The notes: generated by a model not told the origin, from the sequence alone. A DNA stretch of 53,710 nucleotides from Bipolaris cookei (GCA_002286855.1 NRSV01000087.1:1-53710), one strand, 5' to 3'. Shown: positions 11,920 to 23,985, numbered from the stretch's first letter. Numbers and translations are program-made.

Positions 11920-11959
11920 CTAATATGGTGGTCAGCTCACGTCTTTGAAGCAGGGGGAC

Positions 11960-14900
11960 AATGAGCGTCGCCCCGATACCGGATTGTGGCCAGTCTGAGT
12001 ACATAGTATCAACTAGCTGCTCTCAATATAGATTCTTTCCCTTTTATGCTTTCTAGACGGCATCGGCTCATGGAGCTGATGAGATGACATGTGTGTCCGC
12101 CAACAATTCTATAGTACGCATAACCACGGGTCCGCACGCAAGAAATCTTCTTCTTCCATCCATTCAAAAGAGACCCCTTCGCTCCCGTCGTATGGACTTG
12201 GGTGGCCATAAGGTTTTTTTACTGATGGGTACTGCAGCAGGTGACCAGCTATCTTTAGAGAGCTCCAGTAACCATAAAAAATCGCCATGCAACTGGTAGG
12301 GGAAGTTACAGCCACCTCCAAGCGAGATACTCGAGCGCACTTGGAGTTATATAGAAACCACTACTCGCTTACTGTAAGATATCTTTGAGTCGTCCAAAGC
12401 TATGTTCAGTGTCCCAGCACGAGAATTGCCAGTGCCCATAATTTATTCTTATACCGCCGTAAAGCGGCCGCCCTTACGGTCTGTCGTATACGCTCGTTCT
12501 TTTTCTCCCTTATTCCCAATGTTAGTTGTAGTTTGTAGTTCTACACACTTTCTTGAGTTTGCTGTTTTCAACGTAGCTGGGCTATCGCCCAGCATCGACG
12601 AAATAGTAGTAGCCGCTTAACCGGCGGACTGGCTGTAGCAAGCGATACGTGCTTTAGAAGACACTCCCTGCGGATAGATGTGACCAGGCAGTGTTGTAGC
12701 ACTGTAAGCCCTGGGCCTCACCTGTCCGCATGCCCCATGGGAGGCTTTAGATAGGACGTTAAGTTTGAACATACACACGCACTCTGCGCCTGCTGACTTC
12801 AAAGAGTATATGTTAACTAGTGCGAGAATAGTCGTCAACTCTCAGGTGCTTTAACTTCATTTATGCTAGTTCTAATATAATGCCAAGCTGTGGCACCCTC
12901 TTAACTACTCCAGACCGCTGGTCGGTTCTAGTGGACGGCGAGATACCCTTTATCGTGTCTTATTCTCTTTCATCACAACCTGAGCTTTGTCACCCCTGCG
13001 CATACAGAACAACGAGCGCACGTAAACAATTGCATACAAAACTTATATATGCCAACTTCGATTTTTTACTCCATACAAACACCTGACTTAATCGTGGTAC
13101 TGGCTTTGCTGAATTCTTTTGATCGTTCTGAAATCGTCAACAAAGACTTGAAGAGAAGGCCGAAGGCTAGTCACCAACTCAAACTAGTGCCGTATGGTGC
13201 GGACCAGTAAATGACATCGCGGCGATGCGAAGACAACCGTCATAGTAACTAAGCTCTACCGATCACTATGTGGACTCGTGCTTCTCCTGCCACATGAAGT
13301 GTAGCTTTTCGCGCCGAATAACGTGTTCAACTGCTGTGGCCATATTGACTACAGTATTGACGGTTGCTGGGGTGTGCTTCACACTAACCGTATTGGGGAG
13401 CTGCTTTAACCTCAGGTACCGACCGGGATGCGTCTCGTGACATAGGGATGGACGCTACGTGGAAATACATCACAGCATGCATTGTGTCAATACTACGCTA
13501 CACTAATACTAGCCATAGCTAAGCTGGTTCGCTAGTGTACTATTATTATCACTAATCTGCCCGAAGCGACAACAACTACAGTCCTCATGGATCGGTAAGG
13601 CTCGTTTGGGACGCATTTGGGTCTGATGAATAGATGCCTGTGGATTGCTCAGGTCCCACGTAGCTTTGACGTCTGCTTGGTGGTCAAAGCGTATCGCACG
13701 GGTAAAGTTGCCGCTCTCTTGGCATGTGGCCAGAGGTCTGCGGCCCACTTACTAGCCTATTCCACAGCTTGCTCCTGCTGCTGGGCGTTGCGCGGTTTTG
13801 TTCTACATGTTAAATCACATGAACGCGGCGCGACGTGATAGCCGTTGAAAAAGTATATGATATGATGCACAGCCATGTCACTAGGCCGTTATATTGACAA
13901 TGCGCCAATGCTCTTGGGCACCTCGGATCACTTCTGCTTCCATTCTGGAACGCGGTGACAAGGAGCATCCTGGTCGAAGCCACCACCCAGCCACAACAAT
14001 CTACAAACCTTAGGATTGGGCCGCTCGCCGCGCTACGCTCAGGCCAGTTTACGACACTTGAACCCAAGGCGCCTACCTAGTCATTTTAGCGCCATCGCTA
14101 CGAGCCTGTGCATTCGGCCCCCGTCGGCTACGGAACGGCCCCAACCAAGTGAAGCGGCACACTAAGCACGGTCGAGCTCATCCCACGTTCAGCCGCTTGC
14201 TGGCTCCGACCCCTGTGGTATACGCTTGGACAGTTTCCGTGCAACGTGAGAACGACAGGAAATTGAAACGTTGGTCAACCACGTCATGTCAGCTGGCAGC
14301 AGGAGTTGAAATTAACGGCATCAATCCTTGCCGGCGACTACGCTGCAATACGGTCATGGGTTGTACAAGACCACTACTGCCCAGGGAAACCATGCTCTTA
14401 CCAAAGTGTTCCATCTGGTCGCGGAATGTCATCTTCTAATAGTCATAGAGACGCCTTGGACACCTCCTTCAAAAACCTGATAAGGTAATAGTTGTGAGGC
14501 TTCATTACCAATTTGTAGGAAAAGAATGATATAGAAGACTGTATGCCACAAAAGGTTCTACTGATGTCACAAAATCCCTCAGCTCCTGGCCTTTGCATAT
14601 GCATCAAGACCCCTCACACAATCCACTCCCATATCCCTGCTTGCCTAAACATCAGAGGATCTCGATATCCTTGTGTGTCTATGTACTAATGTACGTTGGG
14701 ATTAAGGTGAAACTAGCCTTGTCAAGGCAAACAAGGCAAACAAGGCAAACAAGGCAAACAAGGCAAACGAGGCGGAAATGATGTTCGGCCTGGCTGAGTA
14801 TCGTTTGACCAATAGGATCAGATCCACGTCACAATTCTTGGAAGGGCAAGTGCCCCTGTCTCAACAAAGCAGAGCATTCCTATCTCGCATGCATTGAGCG

Positions 14901-15454
14901 CTCGCTAAAAGCGTTGAGCACAGCCACCGGACATGACGAAAGTCATAGGTAAATGACGTTGGTACAGTCTTTCTTAGAGCACAGACAGACTCTTCAGCCA
15001 ATCTAACCATAAGATGAAGTGGAATGACGAGGGTGAAGAGCATGTTACAGAGTGGTCCTTGATATCTTGCATTAGCAACGGTGAGTCTATTGGATGGCGT
15101 AAAGAGTACTGTTCACTTGATTTCAGACTGCAAATGCATGACACCGCACCTGAATCATGGTCGTACTTGGCCCTTCCAGTCACAAATACCGGGAGGGGTT
15201 TGCTTTGAGACTTGGCAGATAGAGGTGGTATTTCTTCGAGATGTATACGCTGCAAAGAAAAAACCCCCAGTTGATCACTCATCGCACCCCCATCGCATGG
15301 TTCATCTACTTCATTTCATTGCCTAACTATAACTTGTTTCCTCATTAATGCGAACGATCATTCCGCCTGCCCGCTTGACACAGTACAATCTTGATATAAT
15401 CAACACTAATCCTACTTTGGTGTCTTGGTTGCAACGGGCTTCAAAGAGATCACA
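11960..15454. other. gene-poor stretch with a short tandem repeat
   Basis: About 3.5 kb without a recognisable gene. Open frames are short, overlap on both strands and show no motif. If the MFS gene ever had its 5' part here it is no longer recognisable. The only structured element I see is the 9-bp tandem repeat at 14724-14768. Confidence 0.4.
14724..14768 (+). repeat. 9-bp tandem repeat, five perfect units
   Basis: The unit AAGGCAAAC is repeated five times without a mismatch, followed by a degenerate sixth unit (GAGGCGGAA). It could vary in copy number between strains. Confidence 0.9.
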
Positions 15455-16958
15455 ATGCTTACATCTTGTAAAGATAATAAAGATGGAAAAATCGTACTGG
15501 ACGAGAACGATCAGCAACGATGGACTACGGAAAAATGGTCTTCATTCATCATCCTGAAAGATACTTCGACTATCTACATAGAAAAAGAATACTTGGGTCT
15601 GAAAGTAGCAAACCAGCAAAAGGGTAGGAAATTAAAGAACCGGAGTTGCTCACTTCTGGCCAATGGCGTGGCTCGTTTATCAGATACAATATTAGGTTAC
15701 CTGCAAGAGAAACTAGGTGGTGCATCGCCAACTAAGTTACGAAATGCTTTGCTCGATTTTGCGGTAGATTCAAACTCCCTCAAGGATGAGCTTGTGAGTT
15801 TGCTAGATGAGCATGGGCCCCGGGTTTGGGGCAGAGGTGATCGAAATCACTTGCTGGAGTCCGATTCGAGTACAAGATACAAGAAAGATTTATTTTATGA
15901 ATATGAGAACCATAGAGAGATGTAAGTCTTACTTTTTTGTTTGCGTAAGATATAAGCGTTCTCTAAGCTTTCTGTAGTATAAAAATACACCTCCATAGAT
16001 GGATCATTATGAAGATTTGCAACAAAATACAATACTTGGAATGGAAGGAAAAGCAATGTAAACATGAACAGACTACCGGCAGTGACAGTAAGGGTCTCGT
16101 AAGTCGCTTCCATGTCTACATTGCCATCTACTTACTGTCCTGGACATGTACTCTTTTACTAATGTCAATGCTAACAAACTGAAGAAGCGGAGGGCTGGAA
16201 CCGTTCCAACCAATCCTAACAATAATGGGGTACAATTGAAAGCTGCAAAACAGAAATTATCGAATGTTCTGCGGCAATCGACTCCGGGGACCTCTGCAGT
16301 TGTCAACACCAGAGGATTTACCGCAGTCAACTCCCCGCTACCTGCTGAAGTGATACCCAAACACCAACCACAGGAAGCCGCGTGGAGTTTTGCCCAGGGA
16401 CCCCAGCGATGCATCCCTGGAAGCGTTTTTTGTTACAACAACGGTTGCAAGAGTCCACGTGAATCCGTAAACAATAGTTTGCCGCCATTGGCTTCGGTTT
16501 TTTCCAAGCATACGGAATGGGGACATTCAGGGAACTATCCTATAGTTGACCATGCTCATTACTCCCACGCTACACAGTCACAGCCACCATCACAAGGTGT
16601 ACAGCAACACGCACTCCAAATCGGTCGACCGCATCACTATCAGCATATACTGCCTCCACCACATCCGCATATTCAACACCAGCAACCTGCAGCTCTACCG
16701 CCTATTCTACCCAATGTTTCGATTCACCACTACGAACATTCTGTTGAATCCCATCCTCATAATAGATTCAGTACCCCTCTTGCGCGCACCACAACTGATG
16801 GGACAATTACGGCACTTAATACGCAGCCACCACCTGCGCCTTTTGTACAGGGTGCGACTGCCTACGGTCCACAGCTAATTCCACTTCATGAACCACTTCA
16901 ACCCGCTCCAGCCGTTTCTCAACAACCGGATCCCACTGAAAGTTTCCACCTACTGTAA
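15455..16958 (+). CDS. unidentified multi-exon gene, Gln/Pro/His-rich C-terminal part
   Basis: I do not recognise the family. Three exons fit together: 15455-15921, 15978-16098 and about 16185-16958. Intron 1 (15922-15977) has donor GTAAGT, a CTAAG branch-like site and acceptor GTAG; intron 2 has donor GTAAGT, a GCTAAC branch site and an AAG acceptor at 16184 or 16187. Exon 2 is open throughout and restores frame exactly, which supports the model. The product is about 453 residues. The first part is charged and helical (LLANGVARLSDTILGYLQEK). The last 130 residues are low complexity, rich in Gln, Pro and His (HIQHQQPAALPPILPN). The frame ends at TAA 16956-16958, but the same frame reopens and encodes a structured segment to 17426. 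The stop may therefore be a mutation. The start ATG at 15455 is the first in frame; an upstream exon is possible. Confidence 0.5.
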
Positions 16959-16976
16959 TACGAAGTCACTGCTCGT

Positions 16977-17426
16977 TTGTTGCCTGCTTACTCCTCTCAG
17001 CCTTCGACACTTTCGGACGAAGCAGTGCTCCTCAAAAAGCTACACGAGCTCTGGCTCTGCGGTAATTTAATGTTCCGCAGAGAGCTCGACACCTACTACG
17101 ACGTCGTTTCCAAGATCCTTTATGCCTGGCTTCAGGAACGAGAAGCTATCATTAGATTGCAACACCCGAATACTGCCAAACCAGGTGTCTCACAGGAAGA
17201 GTCTTTCAATCAACTCCTGACGCTCAACAAGCTCCGGAAGATGCGAATCGAATGGAAGCAAATGAGTGACATTGATGGCATGAGTCCTTATGACCTGCTC
17301 TGTGAGGCCTTCATCGTCATGACTAATCTCAAGTGCGTCGGATGTCTGCTCAAGGATAAGCTTGAAACACAGGCGTTGAGCGTATCGGATTTTATACAAA
17401 AGGAAGAAAGCAAGAGTACTGTGTAA
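16977..17426 (+). pseudogene. probable C-terminal continuation of the preceding gene beyond an in-frame stop
   Basis: This open frame lies in the same phase as the exon ending at 16958 and is separated only by the TAA and a few codons. It encodes about 150 residues with strong helical character (LHELWLCGNLMFRRELDTYY, then MSPYDLLCEAFIVMTNLKC), unlike the low-complexity sequence before it. The 46-bp GT/AG segment across the stop (16955-17000) does not preserve frame; an 81-bp alternative (16942-17022) would, but its donor (GTTTCC) is poor. I consider it the end of the same gene, cut off by a nonsense change, or reached by unusual splicing or readthrough. Confidence 0.45.
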
Positions 17427-17744
17427 AGCTGTAACACGAGACCTGTGTCATTGAGCAGCTAAAATCTTGGAAAATGCTTGAGGCTTGGATGTGGGGATAG
17501 GAGCAGGAACGCATACGTAGCAATCTTTGCGCTACAAATAGAGAGGCCGTAGATGTAAAGTCGTTCAACGACCTCTCTCATGTTTTGCTTACTTCAATAT
17601 ATATTGAGTGTCGTACCTGAACTTGTGGGTTGTCGTTGTTACTGTGATGCTTACTTGATAAGCCTCAAGCGCCATATGGGCCCTCCTTTGTTACTTATGT
17701 TTACTCACCGAGCTTAACAACTCACTATTTAGTTAGTCGGCGAT
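17427..17744. other. intergenic, left flank of the minus-strand LINE
   Basis: No gene is seen. Nothing comparable to the 3' UTR of the plus-strand LINE copy can be aligned here, so the minus-strand LINE probably ends near 17745. Confidence 0.35.
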
Positions 17745-20300
17745 ACGCCTACACATGGGGTTACTGTTGATTGTACGAGACTGCTGATAAGTTCATGTTA
17801 GTGTCTATAGTTTACCTAGTAGTTAGCTTTTATTTTGCATCAAGTCTTCGTGTTGCTATTGCGAATCGTATCGTCGCTCGCACCGCGTCCATGTCTGGCG
17901 CCCATTTCGCGTCATCTGTCGCTGCTTTGCCGCCTAGGTGGAATGATGTTTCCTCTGCTTATCTGCGTGCACTGCAGCATTTCTATTCGCTGTGTCGTCC
18001 ACTTTCAGCAGCAGAACAGAAATGCTCCACCGTCTCTGCTGCCTGGCCGCATTCACATTGTTCTGTTATTGATGCTTTGATTCGGTATCGATGCGTGTTC
18101 AGCTGTGCCATGTCTGTTCTGAGCTGGGCAAGTACGCTGCTCTCTTTCCGCGAAAGCCCGTCGTAGAGTTGTCGCGTGTGCTTTTCTAGCAATGCCGTGT
18201 CGATTCGTTTAGAATATGCTCCCACCACGTCTACTGGTATCTTCTTAGCTATGCCTTGCTTACGTGCTATATTATGCGTAGTTGATCGCATTCTAGGGAG
18301 CTGTGTCTGTGGCCTAGTGTTTGGCCTAGTTGCTGTCTTCGCCTCTCGCTTGGCGAGGCTTGCGAGCTCACTCTCTTCGCTTGCAGGTAGCCATAGCACT
18401 GTTACTGCGTTTCCATCTCTTCTTAGTGTTTGTGCAGTCTTGTAGAACTGGCTGATGTAGCTTTGCCCGGATTGCTGCCGCGGTCTTCTGAGTGTGAGCA
18501 CAGTAGCTTTGTTCCTTGTTATTAGTACGATATTGCGAAACCTTAGCTTTGGCAGCCTGCTTAACGCTTCAGCCATTGCTGCTAGCTCTGCCGCATAGGG
18601 ATTCTGTTCCTCTCTCTTGCCCAATGTGATGGAGAAAGATTCTTTTTCGTTGTTCTGTATGATCGCACCTCCCATTCCGACTACTCCTTTCCGTACCAAG
18701 CTGCTTACGGCAATGCGTACCGCCCAGTTCATTTCTATCTCCTGTGCCGCGTTCTCGACTACCGTCTGCACCCTCTTCTCCCATGGTGCTAGCACACCCG
18801 GTTGGATCGTCTCCATCTGCTCCATCTCTATGTCTTTAAGCGCTTCTGCCACCTGGAACAGCGGCGAGCGATACCGCCTTCTGAACTTCCGCATTCGCGA
18901 TGTGTTTCTTCGTAGTGGGTTCGTCTCAGGCAGCGCGTGGATGTCGGTCCACAGTTTGACTGCCCGCTTCCAGAACCGCTCCTGTGCACTTGAGATATGC
19001 GCCTCTGCCTCTGCTACCCATGTCGCTACCGTGCTGAACGTCCCTACGATCGCTCGTGCACCTGTCCTTTGTACCCTGTTGATAGGTCTCATAGGCTTGC
19101 CTTTATAGGCGTGCATCCACACGTTCGACGCGTAGTCCACTGTCGGCGCGACCGTAGCCGTGAACAGCTGTCGTGCTACTGTGGGTGAGAGCCCTCTCAG
19201 CCTCCTGAGTTCTAATGCTGCCTCTAGTCCCTTCGCAGCTACTCTTGCGATATATTTGTGGTACTTAAGCCTAGCGTCCATGAGCACGCCGAGTATCTTG
19301 ACGTGGTCTTTAGGCGATACGCTCTGCCCTTTGATGACGAAGGGTTCGGCAGCACTCTTATACGCCTTGCGAGTGAAGTGGATAGCGGCTGTCTTTTCTG
19401 CTTCAAACGTCGCTCCGCTTCTCCGTTCCCAATCCAGTGCGTCTTGGATGATGGCGTTGATGCCCTCCCTATTGCTTTGCGCCATCGGGCCTGTGACCCA
19501 CGCAGTGAAGTCGTCAACGAACGCGATCGCGCCTCCATATGTGTCGATAGGTCGCTGCACGAGATCTGCGTTAAAGAAGAGAAACAGAATTGGCGATAAC
19601 GGAGACCCTTGCGGCAGACCTGCTTGTGGCAGTTTCTGGACCTTAGAAGCCTTTCCGTTGACCTGTATTGATGCAGTGCGCTCTGAGCAGAATGCCTCTA
19701 TTCACTTCAGCAGCTTCTGTGGTATCCCTCGTGCTTTCATCCTCTGCAGTAGTCTCTCCTTACACACCCCGTTATACGCTCCTTTGACATCGAAGCTAAT
19801 TAGACTAACAGTCCGCCGACCCCGCCACGCGGTATAAATCTGCTCTTGGAGCAACACTAATGCTTGCTCGGCTGATCGCTGCTTGCGCGCTCCAAAGTGG
19901 TTAGTAGGCAGAAGCCCGTGTGTCTCTACCATGTGCGAGATCCTCTCTGCCACCACCGACTCTAGCACTTTGCCTAGAGTAGCCAATAGTGAGATCAGCC
20001 TCCATGCCTTTGCGACGGTGTAGTCTTCCTTGCCTGGCTTCTTAAGTGGTATGATCTTGGCGTGTCTCCATTGGCTAGGTAACACTCCCTCCTCTAGCGA
20101 CTGTCGGAATAGCGCAAGCACATGGTCTTTCACTACCGGCCAGACCTGCTTCCATACGATGACTGGCAGTCCGTCGTCTCCAGGTGCTTTCCATGACTTG
20201 GCGGCGTGCAGCTGTCTTTCCACCTCCTCGAGTGTGATGGCCGGCATTTCTACGGGTGCTCTCTGCGGCCTAGCTCCCTCGTCGTCGATGCTGCTAGGAA
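17745..20300 (-). mobile_element. Tad1-like LINE, minus-strand copy, ORF2 C-terminal part
   Basis: This copy is closely similar to the plus-strand LINE ORF2 (26705-29203). It encodes reverse transcriptase (FDVKGAYNGV; GLPQGSPLSPILF; the catalytic AFVDDF), then a degenerate RNase H-like region and the start of a C-terminal Cys/His motif (CECGQAAETVEHF). Two lesions are clear: a TGA replaces the Trp codon in KLLKW near 19699, and one T is missing in the CATTTTC run (near 18027-18030), shifting the frame just after the Cys/His motif begins. The upstream half of ORF2 is lost in the assembly gap. The 3' UTR matches the plus copy for about 100 bp past the stop (recognisable TAACTACTAG and CATCAGCAG segments), then diverges. 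The copy is inactive. Confidence 0.9.
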
Positions 20301-20849
20301 NNNNNNNNNNNNNNNNNNNNNNNNNNNNNNNNNNNNNNNNNNNNNNNNNNNNNNNNNNNNNNNNNNNNNNNNNNNNNNNNNNNNNNNNNNNNNNNNNNNN
20401 NNNNNNNNNNNNNNNNNNNNNNNNNNNNNNNNNNNNNNNNNNNNNNNNNNNNNNNNNNNNNNNNNNNNNNNNNNNNNNNNNNNNNNNNNNNNNNNNNNNN
20501 NNNNNNNNNNNNNNNNNNNNNNNNNNNNNNNNNNNNNNNNNNNNNNNNNNNNNNNNNNNNNNNNNNNNNNNNNNNNNNNNNNNNNNNNNNNNNNNNNNNN
20601 NNNNNNNNNNNNNNNNNNNNNNNNNNNNNNNNNNNNNNNNNNNNNNNNNNNNNNNNNNNNNNNNNNNNNNNNNNNNNNNNNNNNNNNNNNNNNNNNNNNN
20701 NNNNNNNNNNNNNNNNNNNNNNNNNNNNNNNNNNNNNNNNNNNNNNNNNNNNNNNNNNNNNNNNNNNNNNNNNNNNNNNNNNNNNNNNNNNNNNNNNNNN
20801 NNNNNNNNNNNNNNNNNNNNNNNNNNNNNNNNNNNNNNNNNNNNNNNNN
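20301..20849. other. assembly gap (549 N)
   Basis: The gap begins inside ORF2 of the minus-strand LINE, at the place equivalent to about 26733 of the plus copy. Reading across it is impossible. Repeats of high identity are the likely cause. Confidence 1.
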
Positions 20850-21178
20850 GCCTTCTATGTTGGAAGGTAAGACAAAGAGCGGTTTATTGCGATAAGAAGC
20901 AACCCTAAATCTTCTGTCTGGCTAATGTAGCAAGTGCATTATAAATTCACGTGCTAATTGAATGGGAGTGTACCTAGCCGAGGTGAAGGCAGACTTACTA
21001 AATGTTAAGTTACGATTCCAAACCGGATTGGATAGATGAGAGGAGATAAGGGAGGCGGATACTATGTAAAACTCTCTCGACTGAAATCATTCTCAGCTTG
21101 AGCGATGGCTGATCAAGTTGTTAATGAATCGAATGTAGATAAAGTAAAAATTACTAGATTGGACGAGCGAGGCGATAA

Positions 21179-21565
21179 GTCACGCGCAAAGCGATTTCGC
21201 GGTATAGAGCGTCCGTACTCTCCATCGCGAGCATGCATAACGATACCCCCAACGTCTGGTCGCATATTCTTGCTGCAATCTGGGTTGCCATCAGCACAGC
21301 TCGCCTCGCCATTCTCCATCAGGGACCGCTCACCCGCGACGCTATAGGTGGGCTGCTGTACCTCGCGGCTACGGCCTTGTGCTTCGCGAGCTCGACCCTT
21401 CACCACATCTTCGCTGATCTTGCGCAAGCTTGCTTCTGGCTGCGCATCGACCCCATGGGCATTGCTTGCATGATCCAGGCCTCTTCGATTTCTTTCATCT
21501 TGGCCTCTTTTGAGTACCGACAAGGCGAGCGATGGGCGTACACATCCCTTGTTACCACCGCTGTC
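21179..21565 (+). pseudogene. ADIPOR/HlyIII-like (Izh family) membrane protein fragment
   Basis: The frame reads RYRASVLSIASMHNDTPNVW and continues through hydrophobic segments (LLYLAATALCFASSTLHHIF) to a conserved-looking DPMGIACM. HN-x4-WSH, S-x3-H and D-x2-GI are the metal-site and turn signatures of the PAQR/ADIPOR/HlyIII family, seven-helix membrane proteins with a Zn2+ site, known in yeast as Izh proteins in lipid and zinc homeostasis. Only the first three helices or so are present. At about 21560 the family similarity ends abruptly and the sequence becomes LINE-derived. The C-terminal half with the distal H-x3-H motif was not found downstream. The upstream frame is closed at 21176, so the 5' end is also lost or in another exon. 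Confidence 0.65.
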
Positions 21566-22405
21566 GCTCGTTCGACTACTAAGAAACACGTCGCCCAAGG
21601 GGTTGCAATCACACGCAAGCTGACGGGACATTTGCGGGGAATACGTAGCACGTATCAAAAACGAACCGCCACCGGACACCCTCCACAAGGCAGTCATTAC
21701 ATGCGTCCTACCACCCCTACTCTACGGAGCAGAAGCATGGTACGAGGATCGGAAGAAGAACCCAAGGATTGCAAGGCGCAATCGTGACAAGCTGGTTAGC
21801 ACCCAGGTAGGGCACCACATTGCACTAACACAGTCAGCCGTCACGCTCGCAGCCTGAGCGGTGCTGCCCGCCTTCAGGACTACCCCAAAGCCAGCCCTCT
21901 TCAGAGAGACCGGCCTGCCCTCCACGGAAGGGACCCTGAAAGAAGCGAAGTGGCGCTTCACACTACGCCTCCAGACAGTCGACAACGAATACCACTGGTT
22001 CGAAGGATCGACATTCCAAAGATAGGCCGTGGTCGGGGAGCCGAGGGACCCCAGCAACCCTGTACCAAAGTTCAGAGGATACGCAGGCAAACTGCTGCCC
22101 CTTGCACCACGGATAGTCCTTATATCTCCTCACTTTACAAAGGATGGCCGAAGCAATCCAACAAGAGGCCTGACGAAGGAGGAAGCGGCACTAGAGTTCA
22201 AGGAGTAGTGGAATGCCCTCAAGGACCCGGACATCACAGTATTCTCAGACGGCTCTGAGCAGAAAGTTGAAGGACAGAAGAGGGTGACGTACGGATACGC
22301 CATCTACCGCGTCCAGACGCTGGCACCCTCGGATAGAGAATCCCTTAATGAGATGTCACGTTTTCGATGCAGAAGCAGTCGGGGCCGCAAGCGTATTCAG
22401 AAATG
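21566..22405 (+). mobile_element. second LINE type: RT C-terminus plus RNase H fragment
   Basis: After the ADIPOR-like fragment the sequence reads GVAITRKLTGHLRGI, then in a shifted frame CVLPPLLYGAEAWYEDR, the conserved segment C-terminal to the RT domain in fungal LINEs. Further on (22190-22400) it gives ALKDPDITVFSDGSEQK and VFDAEAVGAASVFR, corresponding to the first Asp and the Glu of an RNase H domain. Stops and frameshifts (for example near 21850, 22020 and 22205) show decay. It is not the same LINE as the one at 24100-29578, whose RNase H region lacks this intact DGS motif. 5' and 3' ends are missing. Confidence 0.75.
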
Positions 22406-23249
22406 AGTAATTACTGGGTTTCTCTTTTCAGTTTGCGAGAAAACGCGCATAGACGCATTCCAACACAGACACAAACACTTTGTAAGCGGCCTAGTCAAGT
22501 ATCGACTTCCTATCTAGCGTTGCCTCTTGTTTTTATGATGCAAGATTGATGTTTTAGATCCGCGAGATCCCGCCTAAGTACGTAGTCTCCACGCCAATAG
22601 CCCATATTCGCAAAGCACTGCTGCATCAGTGGTGGCTTACCCATGTACCGAGAACTGCCTTTTCCATAGTGCAGCCCGAGGTAGATATTACAGCTTAGAT
22701 AGACGAATGCATCTTCGAATAAAAAATTAACCCAAAGAAAAAGCCACGATGCATACCAGGGTAACACAGTTGATATGTAACGAAAGAGAATAGAGGAGTA
22801 GGATAACCACGGCTCTAATAGCTTGACCGCCGCAACAGATGACAACGTGTGAGTGTCCTCTGATCAATGTGCATGTGTTTATTATAAGAGAATTCTAATG
22901 TTGGCGGGGAATATTTGCCGGGCCTTGCACAGCTGTTGGTGAGATGCAGATAAAAACCATAGGTTAGCTACAACTAGAGAGGTTACTCAATGCAAATCTC
23001 ATTGGCGAATCAAAGGATCCCCAACTATGCAGCCTACCACCCTGGGTGTACTTTCCTTCGTGCTGTATGCCGAGGGGTATGTGCGGGCACTTCAAACACA
23101 TATTATTCCTCACTTCACGTTCCAAGGCCGATATACTCGTGGAGTGTATGGACAGTGACGTAGCTCTGATCTGAGGAGTGTACCACCTTTTGGCAAGCGA
23201 GTGTATGAGAATAGATCTGCTTCAAAACATACACTAGACGGCGACTGGA
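22406..23249. other. unassigned sequence between LINE fragments
   Basis: The minus strand has one 111-codon frame at 22510-22845 with no recognisable domain. I see no convincing gene or transposon signature; the stretch is probably decayed repeat. Confidence 0.3.
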
Positions 23250-23598
23250 ATTCTGCAAGCGAGTGTAACGAGCAAGAAGACTGTATATGCCCAGGAGTTT
23301 GCGATCTGGACGCGTGGGAGAGATGGCCATCTCGACCCCTGAACGCGACCGCGACCGCGACCGCGAAGCGACATCCCTGCCAACCGAGCTACCAGCACCA
23401 CTAAAGAGGCGCGCAAGAAACACTATCGAGCAAAACGAACACTACCGCAGGCGGCCGCTACAGCTAGACCTATCAGCCGACGACTCCGACACTATCCAGA
23501 TCGACAGCAGCCAACCCATCCATCAAGCTAGGAAGAGCACCGCCACCAACAAAGATCTACTTACCGCGTTAACCAAGATCATCCAGCAGCAGAATGAA
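23250..23598 (+). mobile_element. 5' fragment of the Tad1-like LINE (partial second copy of the ORF1 start)
   Basis: Bases 23281-23598 match 24181-24498 with only two differences that I can see (near 23328 and 23340). They encode the first ~105 residues of ORF1, including the RDRDRDRE stretch made by a GCGACC hexamer run. The match ends exactly at the isolated N at 23599, after which Tc1/mariner sequence begins. The preceding leader shares AATTCTGCAAGCGAGTGTA with the other copy. Confidence 0.9.
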
Positions 23599-23599
23599 N

Positions 23600-23985
23600 A
23601 AAGGAGTGCCAAAAAAGGAGACCACGTACGATTGTTCAAGAAGATAAGGCTCCTTCGCATGCTCATCATGCGCAGCGTCTAGTATATGAACACCAGGGAG
23701 TGGAGCAGCTTATTTGGTGTGGTAATTCACCTGATCTCAACGCTATTGAGCCAGCTTGGTCATGGCTTAAAAGGAGAACAACGAGTAAAGGAGCACCAAA
23801 AAATAGAGCAGATGGCACAAAGGCGTGGCTACACTGGTGGGAGGAGCTGCCTCAACACCAAATACAAGCTTGGATAGAGCGTATTCCATTTCATATTGAG
23901 GAAATAATTCGACTTAATGGTGGTAATGAGTATAAGGAGGGGCGGCGGGACAGATCCGATCAAGCTTCGGTAGTATTTCGGTAGT
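23600..23985 (+). mobile_element. Tc1/mariner-type DDE transposase, C-terminal fragment
   Basis: In one frame the sequence reads VQEDKAPSHAHHAQRLVYEH and then NSPDLNAIEPAWSWLKRRT, the second-Asp and third-acid region of the DDE endonuclease of Tc1/mariner elements, followed by about 60 residues of C-terminal helix. The N-terminal half is absent, cut at the N. No terminal inverted repeat was found. It is a remnant wedged between two LINE pieces. Confidence 0.85.

Noticed and set aside
18176..19837. Several plus-strand frames of up to 225 codons
   Set aside because: They are complementary to the minus-strand LINE ORF2; similar shadows occur opposite the plus-strand copy (27193-27870, 27895-28578).
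22510..22845. 111-codon minus-strand frame with hydrophobic stretches, considered as the missing part of the ADIPOR-like protein
   Set aside because: It is on the wrong strand and lacks the family's distal His motif.
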